Source of the DNA: VBDM01 sp035499735
GTDB taxonomy: Bacteria; Pseudomonadota; Gammaproteobacteria; Burkholderiales; SG8-39
DNA length: 64,000 nt
Reading direction: 5' to 3'
Assembly (NCBI GenBank): GCA_035499735.1
Contig: DATJYC010000082.1
Coordinates: 21,215-85,214, forward strand
Both the position numbers and the translations under genes were made by a program. The notes under the pieces are model-generated. The model was given only the letters and a program-made list of their open reading frames with translations. It was not told the origin of the DNA and searched no databases. Within the stretch, counting starts at the first letter, position 1, and each line of letters opens with the position of its first letter. Positions 51,958-60,930 of this stretch are shown one piece after another.

Positions 51958-53283
51958 TTGCGGCTGTCGGGAGGGCGCCACATAGCCAAGGTTAATCAGG
52001 GGATTATTCGAGACATTCCGGGCGCCGTCGAAGGCCTGCCCCGGATCCTGCGCCCGATCGCGGTGCCCGCCGCGATCATCCTGGCGGCGGCGCTCGCCAG
52101 GGCGGCGACCCCCGCGCTGCCTCAGTCGCTTTCGGGCCTGACCACGGTCGGGCCCTACGTGGTGCTGATCCTCGGCGCGGCGATCAGCGCCTGGTTCAAC
52201 CGCGGCCGGGCCCTGATCATGCTGGTGTCGCTGCTCGCCGCGTTCGCCGGCTACAGCCTGGCGATGGAGAGCGGGTCGAAGAGCTTTGCGATGCTCGCGG
52301 TGTCCGCTGCGTTCGCCATCATCGTTCCCTTCAACGTGCTCCTCGCCAGCTGGTTCCCGGACGGCGGCGTGCGCCAGCACCGGAACTACCGCTGGCTGCT
52401 GCTCGGGCTGGCCGAGATCCTGATCGTGCTCTGGATCGCGTATGCCGGGCGCTCCAGCCTCTCGGGAACGGCGTGGCGCGATGTGCTCGGACATCCCTTG
52501 CTGAGCCCGGATCCCATACCGCTGGCGGCGCAAGCCCTGATCGCCGCGGCGTTTGTCGCGGCCGTGCTGAGGGCCTGGCCGCGCCGCGGCCCCAAGGAGC
52601 TGCGCAAGGAGCCCCGGCCGGTCGACATCGGCATCGCCGCCGCGCTGGTCGCGTTCTTCGTCGCGTGCTGGTGGAGGGAGTCGGTCGCGGTGTTCAGCGC
52701 GTTCATCGCGGCCGCCGGCGTGATTCTGCTCGTTGCCGTGCTCCAGGAATCGCACCGGCTCGCCTTCCGCGACGAGCTGACGAACCTCCCGAGCCGGCGC
52801 GCCCTGGAGGAGCGCATCGCGGGCCTGCCGCCCCGCTACGCGATCGCCATGGTCGACGTCGACCACTTCAAGCAGTTCAACGACGCCCACGGCCACCACG
52901 TCGGCGACCAGGTGCTCAAGCTGGTCGCCGCCCGCCTCGCCAGGATCGAGGGCGGGGGCGTCTCGTACCGCTACGGCGGGGAGGAGTTCTGCGTGCTGTT
53001 CCCGGAGCGCACCCTGGAAGAATCCTGGCCGCACCTGGAGAAACTGCGAAAGGACATCGAGGACTATAGAATAGCCGTTCGCGGGGGAGATCGGCCCAGG
53101 CAGAAAGACTCCGGGTCGCGGCTGCGCGCGGCGCGGGCTCCCGAGAAGACCCTTTCGGTGACGGTGAGCGTGGGCGCCGCAGAGCGCGACGACACCCTGA
53201 TCCGGCCCCTGCTCGTGATCCGCGCAGCGGACGAGGCGTTGTACCGCGCGAAGCGCGCGGGGCGCAACCGGGTGATGCGATAG
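51958..53283 (+). CDS. Membrane-bound diguanylate cyclase (GGDEF)
   Basis: 441 residues if translation begins at the TTG at 51958; the exact start is uncertain, as no ATG precedes the membrane domain. About six hydrophobic segments (from about 35 to 275) form an N-terminal sensor. The GGDEF domain follows: LAFRDELTNLPSRRALEERI, AMVDVDHFKQFNDAHGHHVGDQV, then YRYGGEEF (active GGEEF). No RxxD inhibitory site precedes it (IEGGG instead). DEALYRAKRAGRNRV ends the domain. It should make c-di-GMP at the inner membrane. It follows the uvrA-like gene and precedes a large GGDEF-EAL gene in the same direction. Confidence 0.85.
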   Translation: MRLSGGRHIAKVNQGIIRDIPGAVEGLPRILRPIAVPAAIILAAALARAATPALPQSLSGLTTVGPYVVLILGAAISAWFNRGRALIMLVSLLAAFAGYSLAMESGSKSFAMLAVSAAFAIIVPFNVLLASWFPDGGVRQHRNYRWLLLGLAEILIVLWIAYAGRSSLSGTAWRDVLGHPLLSPDPIPLAAQALIAAAFVAAVLRAWPRRGPKELRKEPRPVDIGIAAALVAFFVACWWRESVAVFSAFIAAAGVILLVAVLQESHRLAFRDELTNLPSRRALEERIAGLPPRYAIAMVDVDHFKQFNDAHGHHVGDQVLKLVAARLARIEGGGVSYRYGGEEFCVLFPERTLEESWPHLEKLRKDIEDYRIAVRGGDRPRQKDSGSRLRAARAPEKTLSVTVSVGAAERDDTLIRPLLVIRAADEALYRAKRAGRNRVMR

Positions 53284-53307
53284 AGGCGACGTGCGTGAGT
53301 CCATGAC

Positions 53308-56300
53308 ATGAGAGAGTCCGCCCGGCTCAAGCCCGGAATCCCGCGGCGCCCCCCCTCCCCCAAGCGGGCCGAGCAGCTGCTGCGGCTCGAGCACGCCGTC
53401 GCGCTCTGCGTCTCGGAGGCGGACAGCGTCTCGGCCGGCCTGAAGGCCGCGATCCGCGCGGTGTGCGAGGCGCTCGACTGGGATTGCGGGCGCTTCTTCC
53501 GCATCGACGAGGAAGCGCGGGTGCTGCGCTTCGCAGAGTTCTGGGCGAAGCCCGGCCCGCAATTCGACCTCTACATCGAGCGCTCTCGCAAGGTCACGTA
53601 CGCCCCGGGCGTCGGGATCCTCGGAGCCGTGTGGCAGAGCGGGCAGCCGCTGTGGGTCGCCGACGTCGTGCGCGATCCGCGCGCGTCGCGCAAGACGATC
53701 GCGAACGAGGCGGGCATGCACAGCGCGTTCGTCTTCCCCGTGAACGCGGGCGGGAAGATCATCGGGGCGCTCGGATTCAACAGCGGCGAGATCCGCGAGC
53801 CCGACGAGAACCTGCTCGAGGCGATCCACGTGATCGGGTCGCAGATCGGCCAGTTCGTGCGGCGCAAGCAGGCCGAGGACGTGCTGCGCCAGAGCGAGGA
53901 GCGCTTCCGCAACCTCATCGAGCTGTCCTCCGACTGGTACTGGGAGCAGGACGAGAATTTCCGCTTCACGATGTTCTCGGACAACCTCCACCGGCGTCTC
54001 GGTCCCGCCATGGAAGCCCTCATCGGTAAGACGCGCTGGGAGCTGCCGGCGCCGAACACATCGGAAGCCGACTGGGCCGCCCACCGCGCGCTGCTCGACG
54101 CTCACCAGCCGTTCCGGGACTGGGAGTGGCAGCGCGTCGACCAGGACGGCAACGTGAAGGTCGCGAGCATCAGCGGCAGGCCGATCTTCGACGCCGAGGG
54201 GCGATTCCGGGGCTACCGGGGCATCGGCCGCGACATCACCGAGAGCAAGCGCAGCGAAGAGGCTCTTCGCCGCTTCCGCGCGTCCATGGACACGTCGGAC
54301 GACATGATCCTGCTCGTCGACCGCAAGACGATGCGCCTGATCGACGTGAACGAGACCGTCTGCCGCAACCTGGGCTACACGCGAGCCGAGCTCCTCGGAA
54401 TGACCACCGACCGGATCCTCCCCATCAGCCTGGAGGACCTCGCGCGCACCTACGACGAGATGATAGCGACCGGCATCACGCAGGGGATGCGGAGCCACTA
54501 CCTCTGCAAGGACGGCTCGACGCTGCCGTTCGAGTCGCGGCGCCGGGTGCTGCGCTCGGGGGACGACTGGATCATCGTCGCGACCGCGCGCGACATCCGC
54601 GAGCGCATCGCGCAGGAAGAGGCCCTGCGCATGAGCAACGAGCGCTTCGACCTCGCGGTGCGCGCCACCAACGACGTCATCTGGGACTGGAACCTCGACA
54701 CCGACCAGATCTGGTGGAACGAGAACTACGGCAAGGTGTTCGGCCTCGAGCGCGACCCCGAGGACCGCAGCATCAAGTCCTGGTACCAGGGCATCCATCC
54801 CGACGACCAGGGACGGGTGATCGCGGGCGTGCACCGCGTCATCGGGTCGGGCGCGGACTACTGGAGCGACGAGTACCGCTTCCACAACGGAAGCGGAGGC
54901 TGGACCCACGTGCTCGACCGCGGACAGGTGATCCGCGACGCGTCGGGCCGCGCCGTGCGCATGATAGGCGCGATGGCCGACATCAGCGAGCGCAAGCAGG
55001 CCGAGGAGCGGATCCACAACCAGGTCATGCGCCAGCGCCTGATCGCGGAATTCGGCCAGCAGGCGTTCGCCAGCACCGACGTCGAGGACGTGCTCAAGCG
55101 CGCGGTCGAGCTGGTGTCGGTCTCCCTGAACGCCGACTACTGCACCGTGCTCGAGCTCGACAGGGGAGGCCGGCAGCTTCTGCTGAAGGCGGCGTCGGGC
55201 TGGCCCGAGGAGATGAAGACGCGCCCGGTGCCCATAAGGCCCGGCGGGCGCCTCGAGTTCGTGCTCTCGCACCGCGAGCCGCTCATCATCGACGACCTGC
55301 CCAAGGACGACCGGTTCCCGGAATCCCCTCTTCTCAAGCTCGGCGTGCGCAGCGGCATCCAGGTGCCGATCTTCGGAACCGCCGGGACCTACGGGATATT
55401 GAGCGCGCACGCGCGGGCGGAGCTGCGCTTCGACTCCGACGACGCGAGCTTCCTGCAAAGCGTGGCCAACATCCTCGCAGTCGCGATCGAGCGCAAGAAC
55501 GCGCAGGAGCGGCTCGAGCGCCTCGCCCAGTTCGACTCGCTCACGGGCCTGCCCAACCGGCAGCTGTTCCACGACCGCCTGCTGAAGACCATGGCGCACG
55601 CCAAGCGCGGCGGCAGCCCCATGGCGGTGCTGTTCATCGACCTCGATCGCTTCAAGCTGGTCAACGACACCCAGGGACACAGCGCGGGCGACAAGCTGCT
55701 TCAGGAGGCCGCGACCCGCCTTCTGCAGTGCGTGCGCGCCGGCGACACGGTCGGCCGCTTCGGCGGCGACGAGTTCGGCGCGATCGTCACCGATCTCGCC
55801 AAGCCCGGGGACGCGGGCGTGGTCGCGCAGAAGGTTCTCGACACCCTCACCCAGCCGTTCAAGCTCGACGCGCACGATACCTACGTGAGCGCGAGCATCG
55901 GCATCACCCTGTTCCCGGCCGACGGCGACAATCCCGAGGCGCTGGTGATGAACGCCGACACGGCCATGTACCGGGCCAAGGAGCAGGGCCGCAACACCTA
56001 CCAGTACTTCACGCGCGAGATGAACGAGCGCACGCTCGCCCGCGTGCGCATGGAAGCGGCCTTGCGCCGGGCCATAGAGCGCAAGGAGTTCCTGCTCCAC
56101 TACCAGCCCAAGGTCGACCTGAGGACGCGGGCCATCTGCGGCTTCGAGGCGCTGCTGCGCTGGCGGCACCACGAGAGAGGTCTGGTCCTGCCCGGAGAGT
56201 TCGTCTCGGTGCTGGAGGACGCCGGCCTGATCGTTCAGGTGGGCGAATGGGTCATGCAGGAGGTGTGCGCGCAGATCCGCGCCTGGCAGCGCGAGGGGCT

Positions 56301-56817
56301 GCCGGTCAAGCCGGTCACGGTGAACCTGTCCGCCCGCCAGTTCCAGCAGAAGGACTTCGAGGCGACGGTGAGGCACGCCTTGCGCCAAGCGGGCATCGAT
56401 CCCTCGCTGGTGCAATTCGAGCTCACCGAGTCGCTGCTGATGAGCGATCCCGAGGGCGCGGCGCGCACGCTGCGCGGCCTCAAGGATTCGGGAGTGACGA
56501 TCTCGGTGGACGACTTCGGCACGGGCTACTCGAGCCTTGCGTATCTCAAGCGCTTCCCGATCGACGCCCTCAAGATCGACTACTCGTTCGTCCGCGACAT
56601 CACCACCGATCCCGAGGACGCGATGATCACGCTGGCGATCATCGGCCTCGCCCACAACCTCAAGCTCAAGGTGGTGGCCGAGGGCGTCGAGACGCAGGAG
56701 CAGCTCGAGCTGCTGGCCGCGAACGGCTGCGACGAGATCCAGGGATACCGCTTCTCGGTGCCGACGACGCCCGAGGAGTGCGCCCGGATGATGCGGGAGA
56801 ACCGCCGGCTCGACTGA
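53308..56817 (+). CDS. Multi-sensor GAF/PAS-GGDEF-EAL protein
   Basis: 1169 residues, no membrane segment. Order: GAF (about 25-190), PAS with SSDWYWEQDENF (about 200-315), PAS (about 320-440), PAS/PAC (about 445-575), GAF (about 580-735), GGDEF (about 745-905) with FGGDEF near 827 and an RAGD I-site before it, EAL (about 915-1165) with EALLRW near 951, ELTES, DDFGTG, KID and EGVET. Both c-di-GMP synthesis and breakdown look possible. The first GAF and PAS closely resemble those of the histidine kinase encoded at 31.5-33.7 kb. The pirin gene starts 10 bases after its stop. Confidence 0.93.
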   Translation: MRESARLKPGIPRRPPSPKRAEQLLRLEHAVALCVSEADSVSAGLKAAIRAVCEALDWDCGRFFRIDEEARVLRFAEFWAKPGPQFDLYIERSRKVTYAPGVGILGAVWQSGQPLWVADVVRDPRASRKTIANEAGMHSAFVFPVNAGGKIIGALGFNSGEIREPDENLLEAIHVIGSQIGQFVRRKQAEDVLRQSEERFRNLIELSSDWYWEQDENFRFTMFSDNLHRRLGPAMEALIGKTRWELPAPNTSEADWAAHRALLDAHQPFRDWEWQRVDQDGNVKVASISGRPIFDAEGRFRGYRGIGRDITESKRSEEALRRFRASMDTSDDMILLVDRKTMRLIDVNETVCRNLGYTRAELLGMTTDRILPISLEDLARTYDEMIATGITQGMRSHYLCKDGSTLPFESRRRVLRSGDDWIIVATARDIRERIAQEEALRMSNERFDLAVRATNDVIWDWNLDTDQIWWNENYGKVFGLERDPEDRSIKSWYQGIHPDDQGRVIAGVHRVIGSGADYWSDEYRFHNGSGGWTHVLDRGQVIRDASGRAVRMIGAMADISERKQAEERIHNQVMRQRLIAEFGQQAFASTDVEDVLKRAVELVSVSLNADYCTVLELDRGGRQLLLKAASGWPEEMKTRPVPIRPGGRLEFVLSHREPLIIDDLPKDDRFPESPLLKLGVRSGIQVPIFGTAGTYGILSAHARAELRFDSDDASFLQSVANILAVAIERKNAQERLERLAQFDSLTGLPNRQLFHDRLLKTMAHAKRGGSPMAVLFIDLDRFKLVNDTQGHSAGDKLLQEAATRLLQCVRAGDTVGRFGGDEFGAIVTDLAKPGDAGVVAQKVLDTLTQPFKLDAHDTYVSASIGITLFPADGDNPEALVMNADTAMYRAKEQGRNTYQYFTREMNERTLARVRMEAALRRAIERKEFLLHYQPKVDLRTRAICGFEALLRWRHHERGLVLPGEFVSVLEDAGLIVQVGEWVMQEVCAQIRAWQREGLPVKPVTVNLSARQFQQKDFEATVRHALRQAGIDPSLVQFELTESLLMSDPEGAARTLRGLKDSGVTISVDDFGTGYSSLAYLKRFPIDALKIDYSFVRDITTDPEDAMITLAIIGLAHNLKLKVVAEGVETQEQLELLAANGCDEIQGYRFSVPTTPEECARMMRENRRLD

Positions 56818-56827
56818 AGGCGCCGCG

Positions 56828-57694
56828 GTGAGCGCGTTCTCCCTGCTCAAGCCCCACACGCGCGACCTCGGCGACTTCACGGTCAGGCGCGTGCTGCCCG
56901 GCTTCCCTCATCGCACGGTCGGGCCGTTCATCTTCTTCGATCACATGGGGCCCGTGGCGCTTCCTCCGGGAAAGGGCGCCGACGTGCGCCCCCACCCGCA
57001 CATCGGCCTGGGGACCGTGACCTACCTGTTCGAGGGCGAGATCGTCCACCGCGACAGCCTGGGCTCGGTCCAGGCCATCGCGCCCGGAGACGTCAACTGG
57101 ATGACCGCCGGCCGCGGCATCGTGCACTCGGAGCGCACCGCGCCCGAGCTGCGCCGCACGGGCTCGCGCATGCACGGCATCCAGACCTGGGTGGCGCTGC
57201 CGCGGTCGAGCGAGCTCGCCGAGCCCGGCTTCCATCACCATCCGCAGGCGACGCTGCCGCGCGTGAGCGCCGGCGGCGCGGAGCTGCGCGTCATCGCGGG
57301 CACGGCCTTCGGCGAGCGCTCGCCGGTCGCGGTGTTCTCGCCCACGCTCTACGTCGCCGCCGAGCTGGACGCCGGCGCCGTGCTCCAGCTCGACGCGGAG
57401 CACGAGGAACGCGGCGTCTACGCGGTGGAGGGCAACGTCAGCGTGGCGGGGACGCCGCTGCCACCGCAGCACCTGGCGGTGATCGAGGGCCGCGGGACGG
57501 TGACGGTGCGCGCGGAGACCCGCGCGCGGGCGATGCTGCTCGGCGGCGCGAAGCTGGACGGCGAGCGCTTCATCTGGTGGAACTTCGTCGCGAGCTCGCG
57601 CGAGCGCATCGACGAGGCCAAGCAGCGCTGGCGCGACCAGCGCTTTCCCCGCATCCCGGGCGAGACCGAGTTCATCCCCCTGCCGGACAAGTAA
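56828..57694 (+). CDS. Pirin family protein
   Basis: A 288-residue bicupin, GTG start. The N-terminal cupin has RPHPHIGLGTVTYLFEGEI, with the pirin metal-binding His pair (near 56 and 58), and AGRGIVHSERT, with the third His and Glu near 100-102. GPFIFFDHMGPV is the pirin N-terminal motif. Metal sites match pirins with quercetin-dioxygenase-like activity or regulatory roles. It follows the GAF/PAS-GGDEF-EAL gene by 10 bases and precedes the MarR operon promoter. Confidence 0.92.
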   Translation: MSAFSLLKPHTRDLGDFTVRRVLPGFPHRTVGPFIFFDHMGPVALPPGKGADVRPHPHIGLGTVTYLFEGEIVHRDSLGSVQAIAPGDVNWMTAGRGIVHSERTAPELRRTGSRMHGIQTWVALPRSSELAEPGFHHHPQATLPRVSAGGAELRVIAGTAFGERSPVAVFSPTLYVAAELDAGAVLQLDAEHEERGVYAVEGNVSVAGTPLPPQHLAVIEGRGTVTVRAETRARAMLLGGAKLDGERFIWWNFVASSRERIDEAKQRWRDQRFPRIPGETEFIPLPDK

Positions 57695-57712
57695 GTCAGG
57701 GTAATACTAGCC

Positions 57713-57741
57713 TTGACAATTATTGCCTAGGCAAGTATTCT
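57713..57741 (+). promoter_or_regulatory. Sigma70 promoter of the marR-efflux operon
   Basis: TTGACA (57713-57718), 17-base spacer, TATTCT (57736-57741). The -35 is perfect and the spacing ideal. Predicted start near 57748, six bases before the ATG, so the transcript is nearly leaderless. Confidence 0.85.
57723..57734. promoter_or_regulatory. MarR-type operator between -35 and -10
   Basis: TTGCCTAGGCAA, a perfect 12-base palindrome in the spacer of the promoter. The TTGCCTAGGCAA core is a common MarR-family site. Binding of the MarR product here would block RNA polymerase. Confidence 0.75.
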
Positions 57742-57753
57742 CCCTCGTTCGTC

Positions 57754-58197
57754 ATGAAGCCGGTCTACGACAAGGACACGTTCCAGCCGCGCGAGTCCAT
57801 CGGCGCGCTGATCGGGCTTGCGCGCAAGACCATGATCAACAGGATCGACGCGGAGCTCGCGCCTTTCGACGTCAGCGCGGCGCAGTGGCTGGTGGTGCTG
57901 CTGGTGGGCGAGAACGCGGTAGCCAGCGCGTCCGGGCTGTGCGAGAAGCTCAGCTACGATCCGGGCGCCATGACGCGCCTGCTCGACCGGCTGGAGAGCA
58001 AGGGCATCGTTCGCAGGGTGCGCAGCCCCGAAGACCGCCGGACGATGCAGCTCGAGCTGACCGAGAGCGGCAAGGCCCTGTACCCGAAGATCATCGCAGC
58101 GATGGTCCACGCCAACAACAGCGTGCTGCAAGGCTTTTCCCGCGCCGAGGTGAGCCGGCTCGAGGGCTACCTGCGGCGGATGCTGGAGAACGCATGA
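57754..58197 (+). CDS. MarR family transcriptional repressor
   Basis: 147 residues from the ATG at 57754. MarR winged-helix fold: IGLARKTMINRIDAELAPFDVSAAQWLVV for helices 1-2, ASASGLCEKLSYDPGAMTRLLDRLE as the recognition helix-turn-helix (about 70-90), and GIVRRVRSPEDRRTMQLELT as the wing with the conserved Asp-Arg-Arg. It likely represses itself and the downstream efflux genes through the palindrome in its promoter and releases on binding a phenolic or similar ligand. The downstream outer-membrane efflux gene overlaps its stop by ATGA. Confidence 0.92.
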   Translation: MKPVYDKDTFQPRESIGALIGLARKTMINRIDAELAPFDVSAAQWLVVLLVGENAVASASGLCEKLSYDPGAMTRLLDRLESKGIVRRVRSPEDRRTMQLELTESGKALYPKIIAAMVHANNSVLQGFSRAEVSRLEGYLRRMLENA

Positions 58198-59639
58198 TCG
58201 GCATCTTTTCCCCGCGCGCCGCCGCGTCCGCCGCAGCCCTGCTCCTCGCCGCGTGCGCCAGCCCCGGCGGCCTGGCGCCGAAGTCGGCGCAGCTCGACCC
58301 GGCGTCGCTGCAGGCCAGCCGGTCCATGGCGGGCGCGCCGGTCGCGAACGGGCAGTGGCCCGCGGCCGACTGGTGGAAGCGGTTCGGCGACCCGCAGCTG
58401 GACGCGCTGGTGGCGGAGGCGCTCTCCGGCAATCCCTCGATGGGCGCGGCCCGCGCGCGGCTCGACCGAGCGGGCGCCTTCGCCGTGGCGTCCGGCGCGC
58501 CGCTCACGCCCCTCGTCGGCGCCGGCGCCGAGGTGAACCGCCAGCGCTATTCCGCAACGGGCATCTTCCCGCCGCCGATCGGAGGCTCGTACTACACGCA
58601 GACCGAGCTTGCGCTGCAGTTCAGCTACGAGATCGACTTCTGGGGCAAGAACCGCGCGGCCTACGACGCCGCCCTCGGGCAGGCGCGCGCGGCCGAGGTG
58701 GACGCCTTCGCGGCGCGGCTGCTGCTGTCGGCGGCGGTAGCGCACGCCTATGCGCAGCTTGGCCACGCCTTCGACCAGCTCGACGTCGCGCAGGCGACGC
58801 TGGTCCAGCGCCAGACGATCTTCGATGTCACGCGCCAGCGCCTCGCCGCGGGGCTCGACACCAAGGTCGAGCTCAAGCAGGCCGAGGCCGCGATCCCCGC
58901 GGCGCGCCAGCGCATCGCCCAGCTCGAGGAGGCCATCACCCTCGCGCGCAACCAGCTCGCCGCGCTCGCCGGCAAGGGCCCGGACCGCGGCCTCGCCATC
59001 GAGCGGCCGCGCGCCCAGAGCGGGCCGGTCGCGCTACCCTCCACCCTGCCCGCGGACCTGCTCGGCCGCCGGCCCGACGTCGTCGCGCAGCGCTGGCGCG
59101 TCGAGGCGGCCCGGCGCGACGTCGATTCCGCCAAGGCGCAGTTCTATCCCAACATCAATCTCACCGCGCTCGTCGGCGTGCAGACCGTGAGCTACGGAAA
59201 GCTGCTGTCGCCCGACAGCCGGATCCCGCAGGCCAACGCGGCGCTGCTGCTGCCGATCTTCGACGGCGGACGCCTGCGCGGGAACCTCGGCACGCGGGAC
59301 GCCGACTACGACCTCGCCGTCGAGCAGTACAACCAGACGGTGCTCGACGCGGTGCGCGAGGTTGTCGATCGGCTCGCGTCGCTGCGCTCGGTCGACGCGC
59401 AGAGCGCCGATGCGCTCGCGGGCCTTTCCGCTTCCGAGGAGGCCTACAGCGTGGCGGTCGCGCGCTACCGCGCCGGCCTCGGCAACTACCTGCAGGTGCT
59501 CGCGGCCGAGACCCAGGTGCTCGACCAGAAGAACATCAAGGCCGACCTGCGCTACCGCGAGCTCGACCTCTCCATCGATCTCATCCGGGCGCTCGGCGGC
59601 GGCTTCGAGGCAGCCGCGGCCGCCAGGCAGCCCTCCTGA
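58194..59639 (+). CDS. Outer-membrane efflux lipoprotein (NodT/TolC-like)
   Basis: 481 residues with lipobox LLLAAC (Cys 21). The two-repeat TolC-like fold is present: WWKRFGDPQLDALVAEALSGNP at the first repeat, YEIDFWGKNRA (the DxxG/W-K motif) near residue 145, LLGRRPDVVAQRWRVEAARRDV at the start of the second repeat, AALLLPIFDGGRLRGNL, and YRAGLGNYLQVL near the end. It forms the outer-membrane channel of the tripartite pump. Start overlaps the marR stop, so translation is coupled. The order MarR-OMF-HlyD-EmrB is common in Burkholderiales. Confidence 0.93.
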   Translation: MIGIFSPRAAASAAALLLAACASPGGLAPKSAQLDPASLQASRSMAGAPVANGQWPAADWWKRFGDPQLDALVAEALSGNPSMGAARARLDRAGAFAVASGAPLTPLVGAGAEVNRQRYSATGIFPPPIGGSYYTQTELALQFSYEIDFWGKNRAAYDAALGQARAAEVDAFAARLLLSAAVAHAYAQLGHAFDQLDVAQATLVQRQTIFDVTRQRLAAGLDTKVELKQAEAAIPAARQRIAQLEEAITLARNQLAALAGKGPDRGLAIERPRAQSGPVALPSTLPADLLGRRPDVVAQRWRVEAARRDVDSAKAQFYPNINLTALVGVQTVSYGKLLSPDSRIPQANAALLLPIFDGGRLRGNLGTRDADYDLAVEQYNQTVLDAVREVVDRLASLRSVDAQSADALAGLSASEEAYSVAVARYRAGLGNYLQVLAAETQVLDQKNIKADLRYRELDLSIDLIRALGGGFEAAAAARQPS

Positions 59640-59657
59640 ACGGAAAAAGGACTCATC

Positions 59658-60917
59658 ATGAGCGCAACACCCAACGCAGGCGCGGGCTTCCGCAACGGAA
59701 GGCGCAGGCTGCTCCTCTCTCTGGTCGTGGCGGCGTTCGCCACGGCCGGCGCCGGCGTCGCCGGCTGGTGGCTCGCCTCGGGGCGCTACTACGAGTCGAC
59801 CGACGACGCCTACGTCGGCGGCAACCTCGTCCAGGTCACGCCCCAGGTCGCGGGCACCGTGCTCGCCATTCATGCCGACGACACCGACTTCGTGAGCGCC
59901 GGCCAGACGCTGGTCGAGCTCGACAAGGCCGACTCGCGCGTGGCGCTCGACCAGGCCGAGGCCAAGCTCGCGAAGACGGTGCGCTCGGTGCGCAACCTCG
60001 TGGCGACCGACGCCCAGCTCGAGGCCACCGTCGAGCAGCGGCAGGCAGACCTCGAGCGGGCGCGCGAGGACCTTGCCCGCCGCAGCAAGCTCGAGCGGGA
60101 GCTCCCCGGCGCCGTCGCCGCGGAGGAGATCCAGCACGCCCGCGACGCGGTCGCCGCCTCGAGCGCCGCACTCGATGCCGCCGCCCGCCAGCTCGCTGCG
60201 CAGCGCACGCTCACCGATCACACCACCGTCGAGACCCACCCCGACGTGAAGGAAGCCGCCGCCAAGGTGCGCGAGGCGTATCTCGCCTACGCGCGCACCG
60301 CGCTGCCCGCGCCGGTGTCCGGCTTCGTCGCCCGGCGCGCCGTCCAGGTGGGGCAGCGCGTCAGCTCCGGCGCGGCCCTCATGACGGTCGTGCCGCTCGA
60401 CCAGGTCTGGGTCGACGCGAACTTCAAGGAAGGGCAGCTCCCGAATCTGCGCGCGGGGCAGCCGGTGAAGCTCCTCGCCGACGCCTACGGCGGGTCGGTC
60501 GTCTACCACGGAAAGGTCGCCGGATTCGGCGCCGGCACGGGCAGCGCCTTCGCTCTCCTCCCCGCGCAGAACGCGACGGGAAACTGGATCAAGGTCGTGC
60601 AGCGCGTGCCGGTGCGCATCGCGCTCGACCCCGCCGAGCTGCGGCAGCACCCCCTCCAGATCGGCCTGTCGATGGAAGTCGAGGTCGACACCCACGAGCG
60701 GGGCGGAGAGCGACTTCCCAGGGTGTCACGATCCACAACGGCGTACGAGACGCAGGCCTTCGCGTCCGTGAGCGATCTCGCGGACCGGCGCGTGGCGGAG
60801 ATCATCGCGGCGAACGGCGGCGAGCCGCGGCCCCCGGTCGCGCGAAGCGAGCCCGGCGCGCTGCGGCCGGCCCGCGCGAATCCCGCGCGGGCCCACCGGC
60901 GCTCGCCGGTCCTCTGA
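59658..60917 (+). CDS. HlyD/EmrA-type membrane fusion protein
   Basis: 419 residues. An Arg-rich N-terminus and one membrane segment (about 15-38, LLLSLVVAAFATAGAGVAGWWL) anchor it in the inner membrane. ESTDDAYVGGNLVQVTPQVAG is the lipoyl-domain start, followed by a coiled-coil hairpin (about 85-185), and the barrel motif APVSGFVARRAVQVGQRVSSG near 215. VWVDANFKEGQLPNLRAGQPV is the usual EmrA pattern. After residue 355 an unusual Pro/Ala/Arg-rich tail of about 60 residues extends beyond the normal EmrA end. It links the EmrB-like permease to the outer-membrane channel. Confidence 0.92.
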   Translation: MSATPNAGAGFRNGRRRLLLSLVVAAFATAGAGVAGWWLASGRYYESTDDAYVGGNLVQVTPQVAGTVLAIHADDTDFVSAGQTLVELDKADSRVALDQAEAKLAKTVRSVRNLVATDAQLEATVEQRQADLERAREDLARRSKLERELPGAVAAEEIQHARDAVAASSAALDAAARQLAAQRTLTDHTTVETHPDVKEAAAKVREAYLAYARTALPAPVSGFVARRAVQVGQRVSSGAALMTVVPLDQVWVDANFKEGQLPNLRAGQPVKLLADAYGGSVVYHGKVAGFGAGTGSAFALLPAQNATGNWIKVVQRVPVRIALDPAELRQHPLQIGLSMEVEVDTHERGGERLPRVSRSTTAYETQAFASVSDLADRRVAEIIAANGGEPRPPVARSEPGALRPARANPARAHRRSPVL

Positions 60918-60930
60918 AGCCGCGGCCTCC

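Noticed and set aside
48069..51989. 1306-codon minus-strand frame opposite the uvrA-like gene
   Set aside because: Antisense shadow of a gene with clear Walker A and signature motifs; composition is low-complexity Arg/Ala/Gly/Val.
51730..56880. 1716-codon open frame on the minus strand, opposite GGDEF proteins
   Set aside because: It mirrors the codon phase of the plus-strand genes, shows no domain motif and has biased composition.
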